Notes under the pieces: generated by a model
What the model saw: only the letters and a program-made list of their open reading frames with translations
What the model was told of the DNA's origin: nothing
The model's database searches: none
Made by a program: the position numbers and the translations under genes
In this document: piece by piece, positions 10,601 to 20,820 of the stretch
Layout: each line of letters begins with the position of its first letter
Numbering within the stretch: position 1 is the first letter of the stretch
Assembly: GCA_017311185.1 (NCBI GenBank)
Contig: JAESUZ010004801.1
Location: 1-64,000, forward strand
Direction: 5' to 3'
Source: Proteles cristata cristata
Taxonomy: Eukaryota; Chordata; Mammalia; Carnivora; Hyaenidae
DNA: 64,000 bases

Positions 10601-11530
10601 TTCTAATCGATAAATTCTGCTACTCGGGATGAATGAAAGAAAACCATCTCAACAGACTCAGCACAGTTAGTTCATAGATACTAAAAACACATTTTAAAAA
10701 AGAAAATTAAAGTAATTAAAATAATTTAATTTAAATTTTGACAACCATATTCTCTTTACATAAAATATAGAATCTCATCGATTTCAATTTTAGTAACAAT
10801 TCCAAGTAAGGACAAGTAAAATTATAAATGTACTAGTTAAGGGTTTAGGCTCTATAATTAGCTTTTTATTATAAAACAAGAACATGTAACATGGTAATTA
10901 CAAAAAAACTTCAGAAAAAATCCTTCCAATCTTTATTCCATGTAGAAATACACGTTTTAAAAATGGGATCTATACTGAGCATTGATTAGGATTAAGAAGC
11001 CCAACTCAAACTATTCGTACATTAAGCAAAAACAGAGAATTTATTAGCTCACATATCAAATCAAGAAAAACATGGGAGTGAACCCAGCTTAAAAAGAAAC
11101 TGACCGAAGCGCTCTTCTGGCCTCTCTGCTCCTTCTCTAGGGACTCACATTACTGTCGAAGACCAAAGTACTTCCCCATGAGACTGACTGCAACTTCAGG
11201 AAGCCAGCGCCAGGCTCAGACGTCCACAGTGTATATATTTTGGTTATTAAATATGTATATGTCTTTGGTCATTAAAAAGAGCACTGCTCTCGTCCAGCTC
11301 CAATTCCAAAGGACCCTAATGGCCTGGCTTCGGTCAAGTGTCCATCGCTACAGCCAGGAATGCCTAAGAAGATGGCAGGTCCCATCTGAACCAGGGACCC
11401 AGAGCCAACAGAGAAAAGAGAGGACAATGGGGACAGGGAGAGCGAAGGAAGGAGAGACATACTGGTGGAGAAATACATACCGGCTGTGCAGCCACCTCAC
11501 GTCTGGCTATCATCTTCTGCAAAAATTCTT
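10601..11530. other. Unassigned sequence with a possible old interspersed repeat
   Basis: From about 10,990 the order CCCAACTCAAACTATTC, GAGAATTTATTAGCTCACAT and GGCCTGGCTTCGGTCAAGTG resembles a dispersed mammalian repeat whose family I cannot name. A similar start appears near 33,010. The overlapping frames at 11,178-11,618 on both strands look non-coding. Confidence 0.3.
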
Positions 11531-12850
11531 TTTCTAATCTGTTATTGAATGCAGGGGAGGGTATGTATACATCAGAACTACTTGAGAATCTTTTTACAAC
11601 TAGATACTCAGGTCCCACCTATCTATAAAGACTTTTCTAGAAGAACTTCTATCATGAACATTTTTCCATGTCACTGCATATTCTTCAAAAAAAGAAGAGG
11701 GGAGGGAGTCTAACAGCTGCACAGAATTCTAATGTGGTTCTAAACTTCTTCAATTTAATGATTTAAATCCAGAAAAACCACATACCATCATGATCTGTTT
11801 TTGAACATAATAACAAGAGTCAAAAAGCATTTTATGAAAGCAGCAACCACTGGCACACCTTCTTCAGAAACTACCCACAGGATTCTTCGTGGGGGGTGGC
11901 GGCAGCGGGTGGGTTATGCAGTGGGTGGGTTATGCAGTGGGTGGAGACAGTTAGGTGACCTTGAGACTCCCCACTACTAAAAATCTAGCACTGAGGGGTT
12001 TGTAAACAAATGTCTTTAAGGGACAAGGATACCATATACCTCAAAGTATAGCCACAAAAGCAAGGTTTGTCATAGTCTAATTAAAGTAAGAGTGAAGACT
12101 GTAAACAAACACACCATAACGCAACTAACGGAGGGAAGTTAGTGATGAGAAGGGGGAAAAAGCAGACTGTGCAAAGTCTAGGGAAATGAAAGCCAAAGAG
12201 TAAGGCTCTGTCACACGCCTCTCATACTAGAAGAAGGAGGTACAAGCCAACTTCCCTGGTCTGTTAACATGAGTTGCTAAGGTCTTTCAACTAATTTCCC
12301 TTGCTGATGTCATGCTCACCAATCAATTTCCTAATTATACTCTGGCTTTCTATAGGCAAGAAGAATACAGTGGAGACAAAGCTGAGCAGGGGCTGAGGCA
12401 CAGGCCCTGGAACTCATCCTGCCAAGAGAATGCCAGCTCAAAAAGACTCACAGCAGTCACTGCCCAGGCTCCTCTTCTGACATGACCTGTATTTTCTCTT
12501 TAGAGAAACTATTTCCAGTGGTCTACTGTTTGGCAACATGCAAATGCCTTTACAAAGAATGGATACCACCGAGTCAAGGAAGAAGGCTGAGACAACAGAA
12601 TGCTATGAGTAAAGAGATAACCACTGAGGAATGAGGAATTATTAAGTAACAGGAAGTTATTAAAGCAAATGTACCCAGTAAGCAGTGAAGTCCTTATATC
12701 CCCATTTTCCAGGTAGAGCTCAGAACAAGATTTACAAGACACCAAGAGAAGACACGGGAAGTAAGTAGAAGCAACTTCTAACAATATGACAATTAAAGGG
12801 AACGACAAGGCTTGAAAGACTAGTAGTCCCCGTTTCAGGAAAGGAGAAAG
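11531..12850. other. Unassigned intronic sequence
   Basis: The only structure seen is a short 16-base tandem repeat (GGGTGGGTTATGCAGT, about 2.5 copies) at 11,905-11,944. Confidence 0.4.
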
Positions 12851-12859
12851 CTTCTGCCA

Positions 12860-13010
12860 CCCCTGTTACCCGGCGGCAGGGTCACTGCCTCTCGGCCGGA
12901 AGCCGCCTGGCCAATGGGATCCGGCGCTGGAAGGGTCTCAAGCCACGCCCACCACTGATGCTGCCCGGGCAGTCTGCAGCTGCCCCAGAAGGTGCGTTTG
13001 GGTGGAGGAA
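12860..13010. promoter_or_regulatory. Small CpG-rich patch with CCAAT and CACCC-like motifs
   Basis: This patch stands out from AT-rich surroundings: CCCGGCGGCAGG, CGGCCGGAAGCCGCC (ETS-like core), GGCCAATGGG (CCAAT box), GCCACGCCCACC (KLF/Sp-like). A plus-strand GTGCGT donor-like site follows at 12,991. It may be a minor intronic promoter or enhancer, but no transcript can be shown. Confidence 0.35.
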
Positions 13011-13194
13011 CAGGAGACTTCCAGTGTCAAGATTGAAATGTGCAAGCTCAAGGGGGACATTCGAGATGGGGATCAAATTGCCTAGGAGTGGTACAAGATT
13101 CAAGTACTCTTCTGTAGTGAAACCCATTTTTTTTTTTCAAACGAACTTATAGCGACATATTATATAAATAGTAAATAAAGGTAATTTGGTTTTT

Positions 13195-13405
13195 TTTTTA
13201 ATGTTTTATTTATTTCTAGGAGAGAGAGAGAGACAGCGTGAGCAGGGGAGGGTCAGAGAGAGAGGGAGTCACAGACTGAAACAGGCTCCAGGCTCTGAGC
13301 TGGCAGTCAGCACAGAGCCCGATGCGGGGCCCGAACGTACGAACCGCGAGACCATGACGTAAGCAAAAGTCGGACGCTCAACCGACTAAGCCAACCAGGC
13401 GCCCC
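13195..13405 (-). mobile_element. SINEC, young-type copy with perfect target duplication
   Basis: GTAATTTGGTTTTT at 13,181-13,194 recurs at 13,407-13,420. Carries AGCTGGCAGTCAGCAC. Head reads GCCAACCAGGCGCCCC. Confidence 0.95.
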
Positions 13406-13420
13406 AGTAATTTGGTTTTT

Positions 13421-14635
13421 AAAAGGGCATTTTAAAGTTCATATAACACGTACTTTTCAAGGTCAAGAAGTGAGAACAAGGAGGCTATTTTAACATAAAT
13501 ATCTTAAATGAAGAGTCACAGATAGAAGAAGTCTTTATCAGCCTTAATATCCAAGTTCCGTGTTTTTTTAAGTGCAGATTCAAGAAATCACAGAACTAAA
13601 TTGTTCCAAATTAGTTTTAATAGCTCTCCTTATAATCTCAGGATCCTCCTACAAATGACCCAGAAGCTTGAAAAAGAAATTATAAGAAATGTTTACTTCC
13701 AAGTTAAATCACTAACAAATACCTCCCTTAGCACTCTTAATCAGAAACAAGGACAAGAAGTATCCCCGACTGACAGTAAATAAGCACTACGACTATTAGC
13801 GCCTATCACCTCTCAACCTGTTTTGTGTTCCCTGGTGATTGCGCAACTCTCACGTCAGCACGCACCAAGCAGATGTGCTGGGCTGGCACCTGTCACGGTC
13901 GCGCACCGGCCAACATGTGCAGACATGCATTCTACAAAAGACTGAGGCATAGAGTAGCCTTCCTCATCAATGACATGTGAACACAGAGTACATGAACAAA
14001 GATGGCAGAAGAGTTTTATCCTGTCTGTCCCCAAACCAGTGACCCTGGTAGCATAAATCACCACGTCACCGGTCTCCAGGATTAAAATGTGGCATCTGTC
14101 ATTTTGCACAAGCATATGGAGTCTCTCTAAAATAGTTACAAACATAAATAAAAGAAGTCCACGTAAACAGCTGCAGAATCCCTGGAGCATCTCTTACTAA
14201 CGATCTACAGGAAGTCCGTCAGGGGGCAGGTCTGTGCATTAAAGAGGTGGTGGTGGCGACGGATCGTGTAGGAAAGACAAAATAACAGCTTTGTCGAGTA
14301 ATCTGATCTACAGATTTGCTATTGTAAAATTAACTGCAATGTTGCTAAGAAAAATATTTCTAAGATCTTGTTCTGCACCCTGCTGTTCACTTAAAGTTGG
14401 ATGAAGCCCATTTATCTTGACCTATTTTTATTATAACAAAGGCAGACCAAAACCTGACTGAAAAATCAAAGGTTTCTTTTTATCGCTGGAGAAAACAGTC
14501 ATTTTTCAGCACATTTCCACTTCTCTCTTCACTTTTACCTAAGAAAATTCCCATCTATTTCTTTCCAAAGTACCGTTATACAGAATTATAAACTTCTGGT
14601 CTGTCCATCTGGGTAATAAAATCACACCTCTCCTT
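13421..14635. other. Unassigned intronic sequence
   Basis: A 111-codon minus frame lies at 13,855-14,190. It is unlike any family I recognise and has no evident splice context, so it is not called as a gene. Confidence 0.4.
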
Positions 14636-14639
14636 CATA

Positions 14640-14827
14640 GCGATTAAGGGTGTGTTAGGCGCAGCCAGACCTGAGTTCAACTAGCTATGAAACCTCAGAC
14701 AAGGCATTTAACCTTTGTGTCTCAGTTTCCTCATTCGTAAAGAGAAATAACAGGACCTACCCCATAGAGTTGTTGTAAGACTGAAGGAAGCAAAGCAAAT
14801 GCCACGTTTTAAGTAGTTAATAAGTGT
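14640..14827 (+). mobile_element. MIR, sense
   Basis: ACCTGAGTTCAACTAGCTAT, GTCTCAGTTTCCTCATTCGT and CCATAGAGTTGTTGTAAGA give the canonical MIR order. A SINE inserted at its 3' end. Confidence 0.85.
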
Positions 14828-14844
14828 TCACTATTATTATTCTT

Positions 14845-15039
14845 TTTCTTAAGTGTATTTTTGAGAGAGAACCGCGACAGGAGGAGGGGCACAGAGGGAG
14901 GGAGACAGAGAATCCCAAGCAGGCTCCTTGCTGTCAGTATAGAGCCTGACACAGGGTTGGAACCCACTAACCGTGAGATCATGACCCAAGCCGAAATCAA
15001 GAGTCTGGTGCTTAACAGACTGAGCCACCCAGGAGCCCC
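14845..15039 (-). mobile_element. SINEC, distinct variant with perfect target duplication
   Basis: TCACTATTATTATTCTT at 14,828-14,844 recurs exactly at 15,040-15,056. The body carries AATCAAGAGTCTGGTGC in place of the usual AAGTCGGACGC. Confidence 0.95.
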
Positions 15040-15056
15040 TCACTATTATTATTCTT

Positions 15057-15990
15057 AAAGAAAAATTTAAATGAGTCAAAATGCTCAAAGATAACCTACT
15101 AACAAATTTATACAATAAGCTTTTTGACAAAACTTCTAAAAACATTAGATGCATTCAAAAGGAACAAAATGAATTCTCATTCCACCACATACTGTTATTT
15201 AGAGAAGTTGCTCCTTAAAAGTTCACAGAAGGATCTCAGAATTTAGGGAAACGAAGAACGACTTGTTGCACAGCTTATAAAAATAAAACAAATCTATTTG
15301 GGCTGGCCCAGTCGACAAGAAAGAATACGGTTCCCGTGTTCAGTTGTAACTACAGCTACAGAAATTGTTTTAAATTCCTTGAAGCAGGAAAACTAAAGAG
15401 GACACTTCTTCGCCTGAGTCGTGAACTACAGATCAAGACAGTAATGCAGGAGGAACCGGGCAAGTATTTTCACTATAAGGGACAGGGGGCAGCAGTTTGC
15501 AAGTTTACTCTGGGATGCAAAGGACAGGGGTAAGAAGAGGGCATTTGAACGTACAAACACAGGCAATATAAGAAGAGGTAAATCCTTAGTTATGGGGAGT
15601 TTGACTTCCCAATCAGAAAAAAAAAATGACATGAAATTAACTAATAGAGTCTCTAAGGGACAGAATGCAACAAATGCTTTGGGTACCAAAGTTCCATCTT
15701 AGAGCTTCAGGCCGTAGCAAAGTTTTGGAGAAATCAATGCCGTACTTTTGGGGCACGTGTGAGCAACATCTGCACAATGCTACCGGAGGCGGAAAAGGAC
15801 CCTCAAAAAGGGAAACCAACCTGCCTGTCTGCAAAGACTAAGTGCAGTTTCTCACTGGGGAGACGGCAGGCAAACGCGGGGGGTGCGGGGGTGCGAAAGG
15901 AGGGCAGGAGAACGCAGGGAAACCGCCAGTGCGTGCCTGCTTCCCGAGTGTCTCCTTCTTGACTCGAACTGGGGCAGAGGAGAGGGAGCA
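15057..15990. other. Unassigned sequence between SINE and CpG island
   Basis: No repeat or exon recognised. GC content rises from about 15,750 towards the island. Confidence 0.4.
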
Positions 15991-16385
15991 TTTTCGTCTG
16001 GCCGCGATGGAAGCAATTTCTGCGCGACGCCTGGTCTGAGGCTGGCGGCGGGGAGGAGGTCACAGCTCCCGCAGGACCAGGGGTGCCCCACTCCGCTCCG
16101 GGCCCCGCAGCGCCCCGGGCGGGCAGCGGGGCTGCAGGGAGAGCCCGCAGGCTGGACGCCCGGGCGGCCCCGCGGTGCCCGGGCAGGGGTCCCTCGGCAG
16201 CCCCGGCCGCGGTGCCCTGGGTCCCAGAGCTGCACCCCGCCCCTCCGACCCGGCCGCGGAGCCTGGATGCTGCCCTCACCACCTGGCGGGAAGCGCAGGC
16301 CCCCACGCCCCCTTGGCCTCCGACCGAGCTCAGGCCCGGACGCGACCCGCTCTCGGCGCCAGGCCGCTGCGGCAGCCCCACTCAC

Positions 16386-16456
16386 CTCGCCGCCCGGCAG
16401 CGCTCGGACTCGGGCTCGGGCTCGGGTCCCGGCGGCGGCGGCGGCGGCTCCTCCAT
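16386..16456 (-). CDS. First coding exon of an unidentified gene (N-terminus Pro/Glu-rich)
   Basis: Read on the minus strand, the ATG at 16,456-16,454 sits in GCCGCCGCCATGGAG, a near-ideal Kozak context. It opens 23 codons plus two bases: Met-Glu-Glu, six prolines, then Gly and Pro/Glu repeats, then SERCRAA. At 16,386 the frame meets GCGAG|GTGAGT, a consensus splice donor; without splicing a TGA follows at once. The exon lies in the CpG island downstream of a YY1-type leader motif, so this is the start of a minus-strand gene whose later exons lie left of 16,386, probably beyond the window. Intron 1 would be at least 16 kb. The peptide is low-complexity and too short for me to name the gene or infer a function. 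Confidence 0.72.
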
Positions 16457-16668
16457 GGCGGCGGCGGGGGTGACGGCGAAGGCGGGCGGGGGGACCAGCT
16501 CGGCGGCGGCGGCTTCTCTCATCCGTGCACGGGGCCTCGCATGGCCGCGGCGGGCGGTAAGCTGCAGCCTGGCGCGGGGAACCGAAGCCCCGAAGTGCGG
16601 GAGTGACTCGGCTCCGCCTCCGCCTCTAGCCCGCCGCAGGAGCCGCTCGCGCAGCGGCCATCTTGGGA
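16457..16668 (-). promoter_or_regulatory. Probable 5' leader of the minus-strand gene, with YY1-type element and two uORFs
   Basis: The right boundary is inferred. CAAGATGGCCGC (minus strand, 16,665-16,654) fits the YY1 element that commonly lies just downstream of CpG-island start sites. If transcription starts near or above 16,668, the leader has two short upstream ORFs: 16,661-16,626 (11 codons, starting inside the YY1 motif) and 16,542-16,519 (7 codons). Both end before the main ATG and could lower its translation. Confidence 0.5.
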
Positions 16669-16750
16669 ACGGCGGCCGGCCAGCGCCGGGCTACGGCGGG
16701 CGGCGAGGGACAAGCCTCCGAGGGCGGCGGCGGTGGGCGCGGCAGCCGCC

Positions 16751-16776
16751 GGGCGGGGAGCGGGCGAGGGGAGGGG
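16751..16776 (+). promoter_or_regulatory. Potential G-quadruplex in the promoter
   Basis: Five G-runs of three or four bases (GGGC, GGGGAGC, GGGCGA, GGGGA, GGGG) within 26 bases on the plus strand, about 90 bp upstream of the YY1-type element of the minus-strand gene. Confidence 0.5.
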
Positions 16777-17120
16777 CGCGAAGGAACGGCGCCGGGGGCC
16801 GGCGGCGTGGGCGACCGAGGAGGCGGCTCGGCAGCCACGTCTGGGCCCCTTGCCCCGGGGGGGCTGGGGTCCCGCGGCGGCCGCGGGGTTTTGCTCGCGG
16901 GGCGTGTGCGCCGGGCAGGGCGCGCCGGTGCTCCCGGGCGGCCGGTGATGGGCTTGCGCGGGGGACCCCGGGAGGGGCCGCGCGGTCCGGATTAGGCGGC
17001 CACCGGGGACTTCGAACTGCAGCGAATGGATCGCCGCCAAAGGTGATGCCATTGCTCAGAAACAGGGCGCAGTGCAACGCAGACGCTCACTACCCCCACG
17101 ATTCCGAGGGTCCCGGGAAT

Positions 17121-17675
17121 CCGGCGGGTGGAGGCGCACTGAGGAACGTGCAGTCTTCGACATGCACGGGAGACGCGGGTGTCTGAGACTAAGTCTCCAG
17201 AAAAGAGCATTGATCTCACCTCCCCTCACTATCACAAGGTAGTTTTGATCTCCCGGAAACCCGGGCGCGGGTGCCGCTACGGTGGAGAAAGGAGTTCTAC
17301 GGATTCTTCAGCAATCCTGTTCAAAGTCCGGTGTCTCCTGTGCCCTTGGAGAGCGCTTGGGGCTCCACGGTTTTAAGTTGCACGTATTTACAAAAACTTC
17401 CCACAGGGTAAAGTCCAGAGTAAATTCAAAAAAACAGCATCATCTAACATTAAGCATATTCCTATTCATTCGAACATGCTGGTTTTTAAAACTTCGTTGG
17501 GACATGAATATATAATACACGTTTGGATAAATGTTGGTGAGAAAACTGGCCAAGATAGAAAACTTTAAATATCATTATGTTTAAAGGCAGTTGTGAAATT
17601 ATATTTCCCTCCAGTGCCTTACAGAAATTGCTGCTTCAGTCTATCGTATCATGATAGTCTATACTACACTCATTT
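17121..17675. other. Unassigned sequence flanking the CpG island
   Basis: GC content falls to background by about 17,400. No exon or repeat was recognised. Confidence 0.4.
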
Positions 17676-17679
17676 TATT

Positions 17680-17910
17680 TATTCAGCGACATTCCTTCAG
17701 CAAATACCTATCAAATGCATACATGTAACAGGAATTGTACTAGATAATGAGGATACAGCAGTGAGCAAAACAGACCACATCTTTTCCTGTAGAGCTAACA
17801 TCCTAGTTAAGAGAAAGAAAGAAAAACAAGTGAGCATATAGCATGTCAGTCAGTGATAACTGCTATGCAGATGTCAGCTGGGAAAGATTGGAGAGGGAAA
17901 TGCTGTTTTG
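17680..17910 (-). mobile_element. L2 3' fragment, antisense
   Basis: AATGAGGATACAGCAGTGAG, CAAAACAGACCACATC and AGCTAACATCCTAGT are the reverse-complement L2 3' end. A SINE truncates it at about 17,911. Confidence 0.75.
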
Positions 17911-18116
17911 TTTTATTTTATTTTTTATTTATTTTGAGAGAGAGCGCACGTGCGTGCACAAGTGAGGGAGGGGCAGAGAGAGAATGCCAAGCAGGCTCCA
18001 CGCCACAGTCAGTGCAGAGCCCAGAGTGGGGGCTCCATCCCAGGAATCATGAGATCAGGACCTGAGCTGAAAACCAAGAGTCCTACACTTAACCTACTGA
18101 GCCACCCAGGGCTCTG
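17911..18116 (-). mobile_element. SINEC, older copy in L2
   Basis: GAGATCAGGACCTGAGC and GCCACCCAGGGCTC mark a diverged copy. Flanks GAGAGGGAAATGCTGTTTT and GAGGGGAGCGCGGTTTT may be a decayed target duplication. Confidence 0.85.
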
Positions 18117-18404
18117 AGGGGAGCGCGGTTTTACCAAGATTGGTTAAGATGGCGAAATGATTTGGTTATACGACGCTTCTTACTTACTGAATTTCAGACT
18201 TTCTTTTGAAACAGTTGTGTGACCGACGCTGTTAACTGTATCTTCACCTATTCAAATTTAAGTATTTTAATACTTAATAAGCATTGAAGTATTTATTATT
18301 ATTTATTTATTATTTGGATAATTCATGGTTCACAAATAATTCCTGAGGACTGTCTGAGCCTGTGGCCTGGCTTCAGGTCTCCAAGCTTGCAAGTCTGTAT
18401 TTGA

Positions 18405-18572
18405 TATTATAGACTAACATTTGAGAGATATGTGGTTTGTTGTTTTAATTTCCACTGGAGGATGCTATCTATTTTAGCATGAACCAAATGAATTTACCTT
18501 TAACTAATCACTAAAGGCATCATGTGTAGAAACCTCAGTTAACTCGTACTAAATATGCAATTTAAGTGCAGT
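18405..18572 (+). repeat. Direct repeat copy 1 (pairs with 19,861-20,237)
   Basis: ATTTTAGCATGAACCAAATG, then AATTTACCTTTAACTAATCA and AAATATGCAATTTAAGTGCAG. The same order recurs, with substitutions and small indels, 1.45 kb downstream. It is either an unrecognised interspersed repeat or a local duplication. Confidence 0.7.
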
Positions 18573-18639
18573 GAAGTTTTTCTTCACTTAAGGTAATTCT
18601 CTTAGGCCTCTCCCCTTTTTTTTTTTACTTGTGCTCACC

Positions 18640-19300
18640 TATTCTGTGCCACCTCATTTCAGCAATCCACTGTTCCTGACTCCAAGATCTGATTTCCTTC
18701 TTATGCACACCCCCCTTCAAAACTGCACCTTACCTGTGTCCTCTGACTTGGCGGTGAACCATAGCAGCCTCAATTCACTCAGGGTGCTGAACAAGCAGGC
18801 GCCCTGTAAGTCATTTTAAAGCAAAGAAACTTAAGAAGGGCTATGTGAATTCAGTCTTGAGGACAGAGAGTGAGAGGCAATCTAACTATAATAGTAGTTC
18901 GTTAATGTTAAAAATAAAAACCACATCCTGAACACAGTATTTACTAGCCCCCTGACTAGTGGGTCCCAAATCCTGGCAAAATCTCCCTCCTCCGTGGCAT
19001 CTGTGCACTTGTCTCCATTCACCAGTTCAGACCCCCATCGTGTGTCACCTAGATCACAGCCAGCCTCCAGGGCTCCCTGCCCCTCACAGGGCAGTCGGCA
19101 GCCACACCAATCTTTCCGCATCTCCAAACATATCACCTTCTTACCTAATCCATTTTATTAACATCTCATTGTTGTCAGAATAAAGTCCACAAAGAACCTT
19201 TCTGAGTTCTTCAAAAGCTCCACAGCTGGTCCCATGGCTAGGGTTGTGTCCAAGCATTTCCTATGCTGTCACTCCACCCTCTCCACCTGCCCGATGCTCT
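18640..19300 (+). mobile_element. L2-like diverged fragment, sense
   Basis: GTTGTCAGAATAAAGTCCAC followed by TCACTCCACCCTCTCC follows the usual L2 3' order (AATAAAGTCCAAACTCC). The left part (18,640-18,950) is uncertain. Confidence 0.45.
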
Positions 19301-19549
19301 CCCAGGGTGGGAGTGAGAGCCGGGCACTCTGGCTGGCTAAGAATTAGCACCCATTCAAATGACAATTTAAAAAATTTTTTTCAAGAGAGATATATATATG
19401 TCACTTACTAATTCATGTCCAGTGTGTAAAGAAAGCTTAGCAAAGTATTTCCCAGCTTTCTGTAATTCTGGTTCTCTACTTAATTTTCCTCTACAATTTT
19501 CCAGGCCAGAAGCCTTCTTGGAAGGCATATTAGAAATTTTAAATATTAT

Positions 19550-19702
19550 GGCAAACCATGAGAGACTCTTGAATACTGAGAACAAACTGAGGGCTGGTGG
19601 GGAGGGGAAGGGGGGTTATGGGCATGGAAGAGGGCACTTGTGGGGATGAGCACTGGGTGTTATATGGAAACCAACCTGACGATAAACTATAAGAGAAAAA
19701 AA
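19550..19702 (+). mobile_element. Severely 5'-truncated carnivore L1 with target duplication
   Basis: ACCATGAGAGACTCTTGAAT, AACAAACTGAGGGCTGG and GATGAGCACTGGGTGTTAT are the carnivore L1 3' UTR. AGAAATTTTAAATATTAT (19,532-19,549) and AGAAATTTTAAATGTTAT (19,704-19,721) are the target duplication with one mismatch. Only about 150 bp inserted. Confidence 0.88.
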
Positions 19703-19860
19703 AAGAAATTTTAAATGTTATATAAGCAGATAAATCCCTCTCCTGTAAACAGCTTTATGCCGTATATTCTTCGATGTTGGTATTCCAACCAAGTGTGACA
19801 AGTGACTTTAATGGAGCTGACACACAGACACATACTCACGAGCCACAAAAATACTCCACA

Positions 19861-20237
19861 AATATAAACTAGCATCTGGGAGTGACTTCTTGTTATCTTA
19901 ACTTCCACTTAAGGATACTCTCTATTTTAGCAGGAACCAAACAAATTTACATTTCAGCAATCATGTAAGGCATTTTGTGTAACTGGTGCTAACTAAATAT
20001 TCAGGGGTTTTTTTTATGTTTATTTATTCTTGAGAGAGACAGAGCGTGAGCAGGGGAGAGGCAGAGAGAGAGAGGGAGACACAGAATCTGAAGCAGGCTC
20101 CAGGCTCCGGGCTGTCAGCACAGAGCCCGATGTGGGACTCGAATTCACCAGTCATGACATCATGACCTGAGTCAAAATCAGACACTTATCCAACTGAGCC
20201 ACCCAGGCGCCCCCTAAATATTCAGTTTTAAGTGCAG
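19861..20237 (+). repeat. Direct repeat copy 2, split by a SINE
   Basis: Matches 18,405-18,572: ATTTTAGCAGGAACCAAAC, AAATTTACATTTCAGCAATC, ACTAAATATTCAG, then, after the SINE, CAGTTTTAAGTGCAG. The SINE at about 20,005-20,213 interrupts the 3' part. Confidence 0.7.
20005..20213 (-). mobile_element. SINEC inside direct-repeat copy 2
   Basis: CTAAATATTCAG is found at 19,993-20,004 and again at 20,214-20,225, a perfect target duplication. Head GCCACCCAGGCGCCCC. Confidence 0.95.
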
Positions 20238-20485
20238 CAACCGTTTACCCCAACCCTGGCCCCCACAGCACCTACCACTTCCTTCAGCCCACAGATTCCT
20301 TTTCTGTCTTCTCCACTAGAGTGTGTTCTCCTTCAGGATGGGGGCCTTCTGTCATCCACCACTGTGAGAACTCGCCACCAAGTGAACAGTCCTGGAGGGA
20401 GGGGACCACAGTGTCACCTGGCTGTCTCTGGTGCCAGCACAGTGTCACTGCATCATAGAAACTAGTAAATATTGTTTGAGATGTA
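20238..20485 (+). mobile_element. L2 3' end, sense
   Basis: CCACTAGAGTGTGTTCTCC, CAGGATGGGGGCCTTCTGTC, TGGTGCCAGCACAGTGTCAC and AGTAAATATTGTTTGAG are the L2 terminal sequence. Confidence 0.75.
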
Positions 20486-20818
20486 GGTGTTTTTTACTTT
20501 AACATTGATGAACTACTATAGTTAGATTTTCACCTCTAAATGTATCACCATTATCATGTGACTGGTCTCATTGCCTTGATTCATGTTCTTAAAAACAGTG
20601 ACAGCAAAATCAGCAGAGGACTGCCTCTCTCTGTCCTCAAGACGGAATTCACAGTGCCCTTATTAGACTTCTTTACTTTAAAATGAGTCACCAAAGCTAG
20701 AGTAAGGTTTTACTGAAGATCCAGTTTAGTTAAAAGTTGAGCTACATAACATTCTGAGGTTTGCTCACCATGAATGTCAGGTCTAGTTTTGACACATGCT
20801 ACCTTTATTGTGAAGTCT

Positions 20819-20820
<2 letters not shown>
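20486..20820. other. Unassigned sequence
   Basis: No recognisable feature. Confidence 0.4.

Larger units (their letters stand above)
16000..17120. promoter_or_regulatory. CpG island promoter
   Basis: Dense CpG and GC-rich sequence, strongest from 16,080 to 17,000, in sharp contrast to flanks of ordinary mammalian AT content. It covers the minus-strand first exon, the YY1-type motif GCGGCCATCTTG (16,654-16,665 on plus) and G-rich runs at 16,751-16,776. Long frames on both strands here (for example 16,083-17,186 plus) result from the low frequency of stop codons in GC-rich DNA. A CpG island at a gene start usually means a broadly active, TATA-less promoter. Confidence 0.93.

Noticed and set aside
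13855..14190. 111-codon minus frame with several Cys residues
   Set aside because: Considered as an exon of the minus-strand gene. No convincing acceptor or donor at its ends and no recognisable protein family.
16083..17186. 367-codon plus-strand frame and several long minus frames across the CpG island
   Set aside because: Arg/Gly/Pro/Ala-rich low-complexity translations on both strands at once, as expected in GC-rich DNA with few stop codons. They overlap the better-supported minus-strand exon, and no domain is visible.
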